A program made the position numbers and the translations under genes. The notes below the pieces were generated by a model, which saw only the letters and a list, made by a program, of their open reading frames with translations, ran no database searches and was not told the DNA's origin. Shown in pieces: positions 41,693 to 51,966 of a stretch of DNA of 64,000 nucleotides; positions within the stretch are counted from its first letter, which is position 1; the number at the start of each line of letters is the position of its first letter. The stretch is from NCBI RefSeq assembly GCF_015594545.1, contig NZ_JADIIO010000002.1:22291-86290 (forward strand), given 5' to 3'. The DNA comes from Staphylococcus durrellii. Lineage in GTDB: Bacteria > Bacillota > Bacilli > Staphylococcales > Staphylococcaceae.

Positions 41693-42246
41693 TTAATTCT
41701 TCTTTTTTATAATCCTATATACAGTAGAGCGACTTACACCCGTTTGCTTAGCAATTTCTTCACCAGTAAGTTTTTGTTCATCGTATAAGAATTTAACCTC
41801 TCTTTTCTTGTGGTCAGGTAATGAAGGTCTTCCACCTTTTCTCCCTCTTGCTCGTGCTGCTTCTAATCCTTTTTTCGTACGTTCACTTAATAAGTTAGCT
41901 TCAAGTTCAGCGAATGCACTCATCATGGTAAAGATCATCTTCCCATTGCATCTTTAGTCGATACGTTCATATCTATAATATGTAAATCAATGCTTTTTTC
42001 ATCTAACCATTGTGATAACTCAATTAATTGTTTCGTTGTACGTCCAAGACGATCTAGTTTATAGATAACTAGAATATCTCCTTCACGTAAATAATCTAAA
42101 CATTTATCGAGTTCCGTTCTTTTCGTTTTACGACCACTGGCTTTCTCGCTAAAGATACGTTCACAACCATATTCCTCAAGTGTATCAATCTGTCCATCCA
42201 GACTTTGATCTTGTGTTGATACACGTGCATAACCAATTTTAGCCAT
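41693..42246 (-). pseudogene. Serine recombinase with a one-base frameshift
   Basis: The first part (MAKIGYARVSTQDQSLDGQ..., catalytic Ser10, IYKLDRLGRT near 60-70) is complete through DMNVSTKDAMG. It then reads GGA AGA TGA, where an intact gene would have one more A (GGA AAG ATG). The remainder (IFTMMSAFAELEANLLSERTKKG and the HTH) continues in another frame from an overlapping ATG (ATGA at 41935-41938). The result is either two proteins or a pseudogene; a sequencing error in an A-run is also possible. Relative of the plus-strand recombinase at 2-214. Confidence 0.8.
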
Positions 42247-42402
42247 TTGAATACCACCTCTTTTAATCGTTTTATGGATACTTATTAACGAAATCTAATT
42301 CTCGATGCAAATAAACGCGTCTCTCATCGTCTAAAAACTCATTGTTTCTGATATTTATGATACATTGATTATAACACAAGTTTATAGACTTAAATATCTA
42401 AG

Positions 42403-42436
42403 AAAAACCTCTTAATTTATAATTAAGAGGTTTTGT
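42403..42436. terminator. Bidirectional terminator
   Basis: AAAACCTCTTAATT pairs with AATTAAGAGGTTTT. It bounds the defence cluster on the left. Confidence 0.85.
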
Positions 42437-42468
42437 GTCAAAAACGAACGTTAAATAGACTTCATTTA

Positions 42469-43263
42469 TCAACCAATATATTCTACTTTTTGACCATTCT
42501 TAAATTCTTGTATATAAAGGGTTCTTGAAAATCTTTTATGTTTTTCAACAATTTTTTGAGTCTTTTCAGATTTATTTATCTCGGTGTTTGACCATTTATA
42601 TCGCTTTTTAGAATCTACAAATCTCATTTCAATATCTTTTTCTTTTTGTTTATATCTATTTTTCATACCTACATTATGATAATCATCAGATCTTGTAACT
42701 TCATCTCCAATTGAACGAATAGCCTGATAAACTGGATCATTCTTCGGGGGTGTTCCCATAGGACCTGCTTGCCACCCTAAAGAATTGTATCTAACAAGTT
42801 GTGCGTATGACTCTTGAATTTCAGGGTCAACGTGAGAACCGCCATCTTTATTAGCAACAAATAATACAATATCTCTACGGGTAAAAATATTTTTTTTATC
42901 ATCAAAAATTATTTCATTCCACCAATCTTCAAACCTTAAAAAGAAAGTTCTGGAAGAGTCATAATTAGGTCTATAGTACACTCCTTTTGGACCCACCTCC
43001 ATATGTAACAATGTCCATGAGGAAACTAAGTTAGAAGGGGTGTATAATTCTCCTGAAGAATAAAATATAATTGGTAGTTTAAGTTGAGCTAATAAGGATT
43101 TAGAGCGGTTAGTCTGATGGAATAGTGTTCTAAGAGCGCTCGCAATTCTTTTAGCCTCTTGCTCGGCGCCCTTATCAAATTTTTCCATCGAACTACGTAT
43201 AAAACCAATTTGGTCATTCCAATGTTCTAATACATCATTGCGATTTAACTTATATTTTGTCAT
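42469..43263 (-). CDS. Unknown protein encoded next to the Gabija-like pair
   Basis: Start is the ATG after GAGGAGAGAGAAT (MTKYKLNRND). The 264 residues are soluble and include LEHWNDQIGFIRSSMEKFDKGAEQEAKRIASALRTLFHQT, then a GSHVDPEIQESYAQLVRYNSLGW segment with conserved-looking His and Trp. I do not recognise a domain. It is the third and last gene on the same strand after the OLD nuclease and UvrD helicase genes, separated from them by 138 bp. It may belong to the defence system or simply neighbour it. Confidence 0.6.
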   Translation of the reverse strand: MTKYKLNRNDVLEHWNDQIGFIRSSMEKFDKGAEQEAKRIASALRTLFHQTNRSKSLLAQLKLPIIFYSSGELYTPSNLVSSWTLLHMEVGPKGVYYRPNYDSSRTFFLRFEDWWNEIIFDDKKNIFTRRDIVLFVANKDGGSHVDPEIQESYAQLVRYNSLGWQAGPMGTPPKNDPVYQAIRSIGDEVTRSDDYHNVGMKNRYKQKEKDIEMRFVDSKKRYKWSNTEINKSEKTQKIVEKHKRFSRTLYIQEFKNGQKVEYIG

Positions 43264-43401
43264 ATTCTCTCTCCTCTTAATTAAAGCTATATTAAATACC
43301 ATGGCGGAATCTATTTTACATGATAAATTGAAACCAAAATTAGGTTCAGGTAGATATTAAGTAATATTTTTCTGAATTAATGAAATTTAAAGGTATTCGA
43401 T

Positions 43402-45228
43402 TTACAAGTTATCATCTACAAACTCTTTTAATTCTATGACAAATTTAGATGGCCCATGATTTCGGTATTTTCCATAATAATCACAATACCATCCTGAATA
43501 TAATAAATGAATTTCATCTTTTGCTCTAGTGAGACCTACGTAAAATAATCTTCTCGACTCACTCAACTTATCATCACGAGCATTCAACCAAGGTATCCTT
43601 CCATGCTCCAAACCAAACATAATAACATACTTAAATTCCATTCCCTTAGAGCTATGTAATGTATATAAATTCAAATGGTTTTTAGACCCTATTTGTCTAG
43701 ATAAAGAAGATACTTGAAAGTCTTTTAACTGTCCATTTTTTGCCGATTCAATTAATTTATTATATTCCTCTAATATACTTGGCTCTTCAGTAAAACAATC
43801 TAAGAATTTGGAGACAATACTAACATTAAACTCATGAAGCCAATTACTTAGTTTAAGTTCAATATCTCTATTTTGAAATAAAAATTTAAATAGACTTAAT
43901 TTATTACTCTCAAGTTCCACTTCTGAAATATTTGAATTTGAAAAAAATGAACTAAAAGTATGTTCAATTTCAGAGAATTGAGGATCCCCTTTAAGCCACC
44001 CTCCAGAACACCACATTGCACAACTTTCTATCCACAAAGTTAGCTGATTTTTTTTGTAAGGAGCATTTCCATCCATTCTAATATATTGTAGCCCTTCTTT
44101 TGATACTTGCTCAGCAATATGATTTCCGTCATTTTTATCAATATATAATACTGCGATATCGCCAAGCGTACTAGAAGTATCTGAAGCTAGAATTTCAGGT
44201 ATTATGTTTTTACAAATATAAGAACATTGCGCATCTATACTATCTTCAATATGATAAAACCTAATACTTCCTTCTCCCTTCCTGCTAGAAATAAAATCTC
44301 TTTCTTCTAATAGTGAAGCGATTGATGCCTTAACAATATTTCCCTTAGATCTATAATTCTGTTTTAATCTGATTTGTAATATACCTGATTGATAAGCAAG
44401 GTTATACAACAGCTCGGGCTGAGCCCCTGTAAATCCATAGATTGATTGATCAGGATCCCCGACTGCTAAAAGACGAATGTCATTTTCTATACAGAGAACT
44501 CTTATTATTCTGTCCAATACTGCACCTAGGTCTTGGTATTCATCAACTGCTATAACAGGAAACTTAGCTTGAATTAATTCCCTAACCCATTGGTTTTCTT
44601 CAATCATCCATAATCCGTTCAAAATCATATCATCAAAATCAATTAATCCTTGATGTCTTAATGATTTTTCATAATTAAGGATCCATCTTGCTAGGTCAGG
44701 GTCATTAGTTTCCCAATCAGGTGATTTTCTATCTATAAAGGTTCTTCTATAAATATTAAAATCTGTTGACCATCCTGAAGTATATCGCTCATTTTTTCCA
44801 ATAGTTAAGTTAAATGTTTGACGCATTGTTTCTCCTACTTCTCTAGAAGTAGCAATCTTAATTTTTTGAGGTAAATCGGTGCTTACTAAATGTTTGTATG
44901 GCTTAATTACATGATTTAAACAAAACGAATGTACAGTATCAACAAAAATTGCAGATGATTCATTGATTCCTAAATTATATAATTTCTGCTTTAATTCTCT
45001 CGCACATTCTTTATTATAAGTTAAGCAAGCCACTCCTTGAGGTTCTTCCACATCTTCGGTTAATATTCTTGCTAATTTTAATGTGAGGATTTTAGACTTT
45101 CCACTACCTGGACCAGCGAGTACAACACAATTCCCCGTAGAATCATAAACTTTCTGCTGCTCTTCATTATTTTTAAGATTTTTAGATTCTTCTATATAAA
45201 GTTGCTTGCTAAATTTTACTAATGACAT
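43402..45228 (-). CDS. gajB: GajB-like UvrD-family helicase (Gabija)
   Basis: 608 residues with all SF1 helicase motifs: Walker A GPGSGKS (39-45), motif II VDEYQD, motif III DPDQSIYGFTGAQPE, motif IV LKQNYRS, motif V LHSSKGMEFKYV, and motif VI FYVGLTRAKDEIHLL. Paired with the upstream OLD nuclease, with 20 bp overlap, it forms the two-gene arrangement of Gabija phage-defence systems. There GajB senses DNA ends or unwound DNA and activates GajA. Its length is somewhat above the ~500 residues usual for GajB. Confidence 0.82.
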   Translation of the reverse strand: MSLVKFSKQLYIEESKNLKNNEEQQKVYDSTGNCVVLAGPGSGKSKILTLKLARILTEDVEEPQGVACLTYNKECARELKQKLYNLGINESSAIFVDTVHSFCLNHVIKPYKHLVSTDLPQKIKIATSREVGETMRQTFNLTIGKNERYTSGWSTDFNIYRRTFIDRKSPDWETNDPDLARWILNYEKSLRHQGLIDFDDMILNGLWMIEENQWVRELIQAKFPVIAVDEYQDLGAVLDRIIRVLCIENDIRLLAVGDPDQSIYGFTGAQPELLYNLAYQSGILQIRLKQNYRSKGNIVKASIASLLEERDFISSRKGEGSIRFYHIEDSIDAQCSYICKNIIPEILASDTSSTLGDIAVLYIDKNDGNHIAEQVSKEGLQYIRMDGNAPYKKNQLTLWIESCAMWCSGGWLKGDPQFSEIEHTFSSFFSNSNISEVELESNKLSLFKFLFQNRDIELKLSNWLHEFNVSIVSKFLDCFTEEPSILEEYNKLIESAKNGQLKDFQVSSLSRQIGSKNHLNLYTLHSSKGMEFKYVIMFGLEHGRIPWLNARDDKLSESRRLFYVGLTRAKDEIHLLYSGWYCDYYGKYRNHGPSKFVIELKEFVDDNL

Positions 45229-46987
45229 AATCTAAGGCTCCCTTCACATATTCAGGGACAACTGATTCATTTGTTAGGTTAGTCGCTAATCTCTGAGCAA
45301 ATCTCCCCTTGCCAATGGTTTCTATGTCAGAAAGATAAGTTTTTTCATCTCCTTTAATAATACCTGTTGTCTCCCAATCACATGCTCTAGTGATTGCCTT
45401 ACTATTTGTTGTCAATTCAATCAACGTTTTTGTGATTTCATTAGACATTGTATCAAACAAATCAATCTCTAAAGTATGTCTATTTGTGTATACACCAAAA
45501 TCATTTCCATAGGAAATTAAATTTTCAGTGCTTTCGGCACTATATTCATGTTCATCATCTATAAAGTTCAATAACTTTATTAAGCGATTATGAATTAGAG
45601 GTTGGTTTAATTGCGGATCATAGTCGGTAAGTATTGCAAAAGGAATATCTAATCCTTCTTTTCCTAAAAGTTTGATATATGGAAGAAAGTTAGTCCCTGA
45701 TATAGAGCACACAGTAATCCCCTGCTTATCAAGATCAATACCATACAATTCTGCCAGTGATGGTAATAAAAATTCTTCTGCATCACCTTCAACTAATACT
45801 ACTCCTTTAGAAAAAAGAACTTCGCCTCTTGTAACATTAATATAGCGTTCTAAATCTTTTATATCTTTATCATTTAGAGTGATTTTTGCAGTGGAAACTA
45901 TTTTTGTTGAATTGTCTTCTTCATGCGTTCCTTTTAATAAAACGATAGATTTTAATGGAGCAACACTTGCAATATGAGGTGAGTGAGTTGTTAAGATATT
46001 AGAAACACTATGGATTTGATGTTCCTCTTTAGAACCTTCAACTATCAACTTATCGTGATTTAACAGATGTTTGTAAAGCAATCTTTGTAAATGAGGATGC
46101 AGATGTGCCTCTGGTTCTTCAATAGCTAGAAAAGTATGAGCACGTTCATTTTCATTTACATATTGTTCTAAAGAAAGAAGCTTCAGTACTAAATAAAGTA
46201 AGTTGGAAGATCCTAAGCTGGCCTCATTGATTCCTCTATTTCCATCATCAATAAACATCTTTATTGCACGATAAAGTTTTGAGGCATCAGTAGGAGAAAA
46301 GCCTAGGCTCGTTTCTATTGAATGTCTATTACCTACAATATTTCTTAATTGACTATTGATTCTTTCAGTCAATAATTCAATTTCATCTAATTCTTTCAAA
46401 GAATCTGTTGAGTGAGTAATATCCTCAGCAACATTTTCTAATTCTTGCTTATCTGAAGTTTCAATTGCTCTTTCAATTAATGGCCTTAAAGGAGATCTTC
46501 TCCAACTTGATAGATCACTTTCAGTGTCTCTTAGACCGGATAACGCCTCGAGAGGCAACCATTTTCTTTGCTCATAACCAAAAACATTTTCTGTTTCTGT
46601 TCCGTAAACTTTGAACTTGTATATTATCTTTCCATCTTCTTCTTCAGGAAAAAATCTATACGTTAATCCTGCAGTCAACGGTGAAGAATTTACTAAAAAA
46701 TCGGAAAGAATAGATTTCAGTTTATTATCTTGTTCAAAGTCAGTAAGTTCAATGGTAATTTTTATTTCTTCATTACCTAATGGTCGAGCTATACCATCCC
46801 AAAAATCTGAGGCTTGTAATATACGATTTGACTCAGGCAACGTCGGATCTAAGACTAGCCTTAGTGCATGTATGAAATTAGATTTACCAATTTTATTCTC
46901 TCCAACAATAATCATTTGTTTTCCTAAATGAACTTCTGTTTCTTTGAAGTTTCTAAAATTACATATTTTTACTTTATTGATATACAT
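45209..46987 (-). CDS. gajA: GajA-like OLD-family ATPase/TOPRIM nuclease (Gabija)
   Basis: 592 residues. The AAA/ABC-type ATPase has Walker A GENKIGKS (29-36), Walker B FLAIEEPEAHLHP and H-loop LTTHSPHIAS. The C-terminal TOPRIM nuclease has VLVEGDAEEFLLPSLAELYGI (catalytic Glu) and AILTDYDPQ (DxD). This is the class 2 OLD architecture of GajA, a nucleotide-regulated, sequence-specific nicking endonuclease in Gabija defence. Start ATG follows AGGGGGGAAGT. It shares its 3' end with gajB. Confidence 0.85.
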   Translation of the reverse strand: MYINKVKICNFRNFKETEVHLGKQMIIVGENKIGKSNFIHALRLVLDPTLPESNRILQASDFWDGIARPLGNEEIKITIELTDFEQDNKLKSILSDFLVNSSPLTAGLTYRFFPEEEDGKIIYKFKVYGTETENVFGYEQRKWLPLEALSGLRDTESDLSSWRRSPLRPLIERAIETSDKQELENVAEDITHSTDSLKELDEIELLTERINSQLRNIVGNRHSIETSLGFSPTDASKLYRAIKMFIDDGNRGINEASLGSSNLLYLVLKLLSLEQYVNENERAHTFLAIEEPEAHLHPHLQRLLYKHLLNHDKLIVEGSKEEHQIHSVSNILTTHSPHIASVAPLKSIVLLKGTHEEDNSTKIVSTAKITLNDKDIKDLERYINVTRGEVLFSKGVVLVEGDAEEFLLPSLAELYGIDLDKQGITVCSISGTNFLPYIKLLGKEGLDIPFAILTDYDPQLNQPLIHNRLIKLLNFIDDEHEYSAESTENLISYGNDFGVYTNRHTLEIDLFDTMSNEITKTLIELTTNSKAITRACDWETTGIIKGDEKTYLSDIETIGKGRFAQRLATNLTNESVVPEYVKGALDYVISKI

Positions 46988-47391
46988 ACTTCCCCCCCTA
47001 TTATTTATTCAACATTTCATTCTCTAATCATTTTAACCTTTCCATATTAATTACTCTATATTAACTGTAAAAATTTTCTATAACCTTATACTATGAGAAA
47101 ATTAAAAAGATCTTCTTCAACAAGGCGTTCTACAGAATTTATAAGAAATAGAATCAATGTGTTCATCATTCTAAATTGAATGATATGAGTAGGCTCTAAA
47201 TAGACAAAATTACTTTGATTAGATATAAAAACACAAAAACAAAACCGTCAGCAATTTAATGCAAACGGTTTTGTATATAGAAAGTAAGTGCATTATTTAA
47301 ATAACAGATTAAATAAGTATTAAACATAAAATTACCCACGCCTTATTAGGTGTAGGGATTTAAAAAGCAGTAAGGTACTTATCATACTAAT
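46988..47391. other. Intergenic, no gene seen
   Basis: About 400 bp upstream of gajA, AT-rich, holding the gajA promoter region and a perfect 10-bp hairpin ACAAAACCGT/ACGGTTTTGT (47239-47248 with 47265-47274) that could terminate transcription from either side. No convincing coding sequence. Confidence 0.6.
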
Positions 47392-47583
47392 TTAATTAAT
47401 CCTATTAGATTTTCTATTTTTATCCTTTATACTAACAATTAAAGTAATTATTGCAGTTAATCCTGTTGCTAGTGGCATTAAATATAAATAAAAATCAAAG
47501 CCATTTATAATAAAAATAAAAAACAATATTATAGAACTTATTAAAAAGAAAAGTTCAATCCCTATACTAATTATACTTTCCAT
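47392..47583 (-). CDS. Small two-helix membrane protein
   Basis: 63 residues with two transmembrane helices (ISIGIELFFLISSIILFFIFIING and YLMPLATGLTAIITLIVSI) and a basic end (KDKNRKSNRIN). Ribosome site AAAGGAG upstream of ATG. No function recognised. Confidence 0.5.
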   Translation of the reverse strand: MESIISIGIELFFLISSIILFFIFIINGFDFYLYLMPLATGLTAIITLIVSIKDKNRKSNRIN

Positions 47584-48513
47584 ATCTCATGCAACTCCTT
47601 TTTACATTTCTAACTGACGAAATAGATTTGATTTCGGTTGAATAAAATCTATGTTCACGCCTAAAGATTTTAAGTCATTTTGATTTGATGCATCTTCTCT
47701 ATTTTAGTTTCAATGATGGAACGACTTTTTGATTGATCTTCCAATATTTTTCACTCCATATATTTTAAGTTTCTTTAATTATATCAGAAAATAAATATTA
47801 AATTTAGGATAGCGTTGTGATTTAACAAGGGAAATTACTGCAATATAAAAAGTTACTCCATATAAGATGAAGTGGCTAAACAGATAAAAATGAAAAAATA
47901 TAGGATTAATGTCCCACTGCTATAAATTGTAATTGGGGGATCAATCGATTGTAAATAATAAAATACTCATAACAATTAAAGATTCCGTTGATAGATCAAT
48001 TTCATCATCAATGCATATCCTAAATACGTATGTGGTATAACATAATATACTGTTTAATGATTGTTGCTAAGGTCATTTTTCATTATTAATCCCTAGAGTT
48101 CTCCTAATAACTGTATAAAAGTTATTAGGGGATTTTTATTTATAAATCCAAGTCCACTTCTATATTTTATTCCTTATATTTACGTTTCGCTATATCCTAT
48201 TGGGTTTTCTTACATCCAATTTCTAATTGCTTACCTTTGTTTTAAAAATACATTTCCCATCATAAAATTCACACACATTACAAAGAAGTTACAATTATAA
48301 ATCGTTATATTTCTTTTGTTGCTCTTTGTGTTCCTATTACAGTAAATTACACAAGAAGAATCATCAACTTAAATGTAAAAACTTGATATCGCTTTTTCAC
48401 TTCACTGTAACCTCCGATATAGTTTCACATGTTACGGTAGTAATTGTGAAATACACAACTATTAAAAGAAATAGACAACTATTAAAATTAAACCTTTCAG
48501 GAGGACTTAAATA
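47584..48513. other. Long intergenic region without a clear gene
   Basis: About 930 bp with many stops in all frames. It holds an orphan plus-strand terminator (CTCCTAATAACT/AGTTATTAGGGG then TTTTT, 48101-48140) and a promoter region for the SceD-like gene. The stretch around 47630-47770 looks like decayed coding sequence on the minus strand but no family can be named. Confidence 0.5.
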
Positions 48514-49161
48514 ATGAAAAAAACAATTCTTACTTCAACATTAGCGTTAGGCCTTGGCGTAACAGGATTTGCTACAGGTCACTCAGCTGATGCAGCAGAA
48601 AACAATGTAGATCAAGCCAACTTAGCGCAACAAGCTCAAAATAACCCAGAACAATTAAACGATTCCCCTGTTCAAGATGGATCATATAATTATGACTTCG
48701 CTCAAAATGGCACAAATTACCAATTTGAATCTGACGGTGAAAACTTTAATTGGAGTTACAATGGTTATAATGACGACAGTGCAGATGAAAGTTCAAACGA
48801 TAGTTCAACACAACAACAAACATCATCTGATGAACAACCAACACAACAAGCTGAACAATCAACATCATCTAATGAAGAAACAACACAAACATCATCTGAT
48901 GAAAGTGCGAGTAGTTCATCAAGTGATGTGAATGGTCACTTACAACAAATTGCACAACGCGAATCAGGTGGCGATACTCAAGCTGTTAATCCATCATCTG
49001 GCGCAGCAGGTAAATACCAATTCTTACAAAGTACATGGGATTCTGTAGCGCCATCAGAATATCAAGGTCAATCACCTACAGAAGCACCTGAAGATGTTCA
49101 AGATCAAGCTGCACAGAAATTATATGATGAAGTTGGCGCTGACCAATGGGTAACTGCATAA
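48514..49161 (+). CDS. SceD/IsaA-like secreted transglycosylase
   Basis: 215 residues: a Sec signal peptide ([27 protein letters not shown], cut near ADA-AEN), a Gln/Asn-rich region, a Ser/Thr/Gln linker with degenerate TSSDE repeats, and a C-terminal lysozyme-like domain. The latter reads [38 protein letters not shown], with catalytic Glu in RESGG. Staphylococcal SceD/IsaA-type proteins are cell-wall-active and usually chromosomal. Start ATG after CAGGAGG. Followed by its own terminator. Confidence 0.85.
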   Translation: MKKTILTSTLALGLGVTGFATGHSADAAENNVDQANLAQQAQNNPEQLNDSPVQDGSYNYDFAQNGTNYQFESDGENFNWSYNGYNDDSADESSNDSSTQQQTSSDEQPTQQAEQSTSSNEETTQTSSDESASSSSSDVNGHLQQIAQRESGGDTQAVNPSSGAAGKYQFLQSTWDSVAPSEYQGQSPTEAPEDVQDQAAQKLYDEVGADQWVTA

Positions 49162-49235
49162 TATAGTAATAGTAAAATTATGATTATAAACGCTAAGACT
49201 GTTTAATCGTTTAAGCCAATTTCCTATAAGTTAAT

Positions 49236-49273
49236 TAAAAGCTCTCTTCAGTTAATTATGAAGAGAGCTTTTA
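49236..49273. terminator. Terminator after the SceD-like gene
   Basis: AAAAGCTCTCTTCA pairs with TGAAGAGAGCTTTT, with flanking A and T tracts. Confidence 0.88.
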
Positions 49274-49362
49274 TCGTTTCAAAATCAAGTATTGTCTCAA
49301 TATAGAACGATAAAAACCAAGCATTTGTAAATATTTGCAAATACTTTGTTTTTAATGAATTT

Positions 49363-50685
49363 TTATAAAAATTCATTAAATGTTTCTATAATTAGATATA
49401 TATTCAATATACTTAATATGATTGTTAAAATCCAAGCAATAATATTAATCCATGTTTTATTTGTAAACTCTTTTCCCATTATTTTAGGGTTATTGGTTGC
49501 TAACGTTAAAGGAATAATACTAAAGGGTAATGCAATACTTAAAAACACTTGTGTGAAAATTAATAGATCTTCAATTTTAGAAGTACTTGAACCATATAAC
49601 CCTAAACATATGAATACAGGAATCACAGCGATTAATCTAGTAACTAATCTTCTTGCCCATTGAGGAATTCTTATATTTAAAAACCCTTCCATAACAATTT
49701 GTCCTGATAAAGTGCCAGTAATTGTTGAATTTTGCCCTGAAGCTAACAAAGCTATGGCAAATAATGTACTCATAACAGCACCACCTATAGCTCCTGCAAA
49801 ATCCGATTCTCGTAAAGCATTATATAAATCATAAAATCGTCCTAAGTCTTCACCATTACCAAAGAATAGAGCTGCACCTAATATTAAAATCAAACAATTA
49901 ATAATAAACGCAATTGAAAGTTGTATATGTGAATCAATAATAGCATATTTAATAGCCTCTTTTTTCTTGGCTTTACTTTTACGTATATAGTTACGTGATT
50001 GAACAATTGAAGAATGTAAATACAAATTATGAGGCATGATTGTAGCACCAATGATACCCAAAGCAATATATAACACACCATTGTTGGTAGCTATTTCTGT
50101 ACTTGGAATAAAGCCACCTAAAACCGCATTCCATTCTGGAGAAGCAAAGTAAACTTCAAATATAAAGATAAAAAGAACTGTAAAAATTAATATACCTACG
50201 ATAGCTTCAATCTTTCTAAAGCCAAATTTAATAATTACTAGTAAAAGTAAAACATCTAATACAGTAATAGTTACTCCCACTACTAAAGGTATATCAAAAA
50301 GTAGATTCAGTGCTATCGCACTACCAATGACCTCTGCAATATCCGTAGCCATAATTGCTAATTCTGTAACAATCCAGGCTGCTATCGATAATGGCTTATT
50401 ACTTATGTGTTTAGTTACTTGAGCTAAGTCCATACCACTCGCAATACCTAAACGAGCGCACATACTTTGAAGTAACATGGCTGATAAGCTCGATAATAGT
50501 ATTATAAATAATAATGTATATCCAAATTGTGCTCCTCCTGCCATTGAAGTAATCCAATTACCTGGATCCATATAGCCTACAGCAACAAGAAGTCCAGGAC
50601 CTAGATACATTATTAGTTTCTTGATACCATTTGCTTCGCTATCAAAAGAAACTTTTCCATTTATTTCTTCTAAACTTTTCTTCAC
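49363..50685 (-). CDS. mntH: NRAMP-family Mn2+ transporter MntH
   Basis: 440 residues from a GTG start 9 bp after GAGGAG; a longer ATG-start form lacks a ribosome site. About 11 transmembrane helices and the NRAMP metal-binding motifs are visible: GYMDPGNW in helix 1 (Asp-Pro-Gly-Asn) and [13 protein letters not shown] in helix 6 (MPH). Proton-coupled manganese uptake. Preceded by an MntR-type palindrome. A second copy of an otherwise chromosomal function is likely. Confidence 0.92.
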   Translation of the reverse strand: MKKSLEEINGKVSFDSEANGIKKLIMYLGPGLLVAVGYMDPGNWITSMAGGAQFGYTLLFIILLSSLSAMLLQSMCARLGIASGMDLAQVTKHISNKPLSIAAWIVTELAIMATDIAEVIGSAIALNLLFDIPLVVGVTITVLDVLLLLVIIKFGFRKIEAIVGILIFTVLFIFIFEVYFASPEWNAVLGGFIPSTEIATNNGVLYIALGIIGATIMPHNLYLHSSIVQSRNYIRKSKAKKKEAIKYAIIDSHIQLSIAFIINCLILILGAALFFGNGEDLGRFYDLYNALRESDFAGAIGGAVMSTLFAIALLASGQNSTITGTLSGQIVMEGFLNIRIPQWARRLVTRLIAVIPVFICLGLYGSSTSKIEDLLIFTQVFLSIALPFSIIPLTLATNNPKIMGKEFTNKTWINIIAWILTIILSILNIYLIIETFNEFL

Positions 50686-50737
50686 TTTAAAAATCTCCTC
50701 ATTGAACATTAAATTTATCAATGAATATTATAGTATA

Positions 50738-50756
50738 AATTAGGCCGACCTAAAAA
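50738..50756 (-). promoter_or_regulatory. MntR-type operator at the mntH promoter
   Basis: TTAGG-CCGA-CCTAA palindrome within TTTTTAGGTCGGCCTAA (minus strand), directly followed by a -10-like TATACTATAAT. Staphylococcal MntR sites have this form, so manganese repression is expected. Confidence 0.65.
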
Positions 50757-50794
50757 TTATTTTGTTTATATATATAAATTTACCCATTAAAATT

Positions 50795-51010
50795 TTAGTC
50801 ACGATACGTTTTAATTATTTTAATTAATCTTTCTATATCATCATTTGAGAGGTTTTCTATATTGTCTATGTCATGTTTAAGCGATTCTTTTATATTAGAA
50901 TTCTCATTATTTTTCAGAAAATAAGTTGCTATTGAACCCGTTATCCTACTAATTACTGTCTCTGGACTGATATCACCACAACTGTAGTAACTGTCACTAT
51001 AGCTAACCAA
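50795..51010 (-). CDS. Small unknown protein, possibly a remnant
   Basis: 71 residues from a TTG start after ATGGGG. Hydrophilic, with an acidic helical C-terminus (ESLKHDIDNIENLSNDDIERLIKIIKTYRD). No family recognised, and the weak start makes it doubtful. Confidence 0.3.
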   Translation of the reverse strand: MVSYSDSYYSCGDISPETVISRITGSIATYFLKNNENSNIKESLKHDIDNIENLSNDDIERLIKIIKTYRD

Positions 51011-51332
51011 ACCCCATCATTATATGATCTTACAGATGGCTCAAAATAAGTAAGTGGGATTGCAGAAAATAATATGCTAATACATGAAAAGACACTTCCT
51101 TTTAAAAGAAGTGTCTTAAGCGTTTCAAATTTAAAATATGTCTTAATAATAAACGAAAATATCTTAATTTTACTTCCATTAATTGGGGGGGCAGTTCATT
51201 AGAAAGAAGCCTCTTTATTTTAATAATAGGTTATTAGTTTATTACTGCTTAGCGTCGACATAAAGGAACCAACTAGTCCATTCTAAATTATATTTTTTCA
51301 TAGTATAATCTTTGCAGAATAGCTTATCATGT
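51011..51332. other. Intergenic with one terminator-like hairpin
   Basis: No gene seen. AAGACACTTC/GAAGTGTCTTA at 51089-51119 forms a terminator-like hairpin usable from either side. A GGGGGGGC tract at 51185-51191 is unusual for this DNA. Confidence 0.5.
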
Positions 51333-51764
51333 TTATATTAATTCTAAACTAATATTAAAAGATAGTTCTTTATTAACAATATCTTGATCAATTCCTTTTT
51401 TGGTCCCTCTTTTCTTATGAGATACTTTATATTCTCGAGAATCTTGCCATTGTTTGTAAGCAGCTTGATTTTCCCAAAAAGTAGCAATAACATAATGTTC
51501 ATTTAAATTATGAGGTTTTAAAAGTAATAAGCATCGAAATCCTTTGGTCTTTTTCAGATTTTTATTTCTATTTAAGAAAACGCGCTCAAATTCTTCTTCA
51601 AAACCAGGATTTACATATAAATGATTCAAAACTGTATAGCTACTTTTAGGTAAATCTTTAATTTGTTCTAATATTGTATATTGATTACCTGTATTAAACT
51701 TATCTATAATTACTTTTTCATTATTTTTGGCTAAATAAATACGATACTTGCTATTTTGCAACAT
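51333..51764 (-). CDS. Antibiotic-biosynthesis-monooxygenase (ABM)-fold protein, TRAP/HmoB-like
   Basis: 143 residues. The C-terminal ABM half (LYVNPGFEEEFERVFLNRNKNLKKTKGFRCLLLLKPHNLNEHYVIATFWENQAAYKQWQDSREYKVSHKK) resembles IsdG-like heme monooxygenases and staphylococcal TRAP. The short N-terminal half is the extra domain of HmoB/TRAP-type proteins. Heme degradation or a stress role is possible; the catalytic Asn-Trp-His set is not clearly complete. Preceded by AAAGGGATG. Confidence 0.65.
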   Translation of the reverse strand: MLQNSKYRIYLAKNNEKVIIDKFNTGNQYTILEQIKDLPKSSYTVLNHLYVNPGFEEEFERVFLNRNKNLKKTKGFRCLLLLKPHNLNEHYVIATFWENQAAYKQWQDSREYKVSHKKRGTKKGIDQDIVNKELSFNISLELI

Positions 51765-51966
51765 ATAAACATCCCTTTTTCAAATTTCTGCATAACACAA
51801 TCTCTACTATTTTATTGATTGTAATAGCTTCAGTACATTTTTATCAACTTCAGCTTTGTATTGTGCTTTTTTCGTTCTATTCAGTAGGATTGTGGATATG
51901 TTTACTAGTAACATAATTAGATATTCAACGCTATATTATTGAGCCTTTTCAATTCATAAAGCCTAG

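Noticed and set aside
47630..47770. Possible remnant coding sequence on the minus strand
   Set aside because: Stops interrupt every frame and no family could be named, so it is noted only as intergenic.
48326..48514. Plus-strand open frame upstream of the SceD-like gene
   Set aside because: No ribosome site or recognisable protein features; it covers the promoter and leader of the downstream gene.
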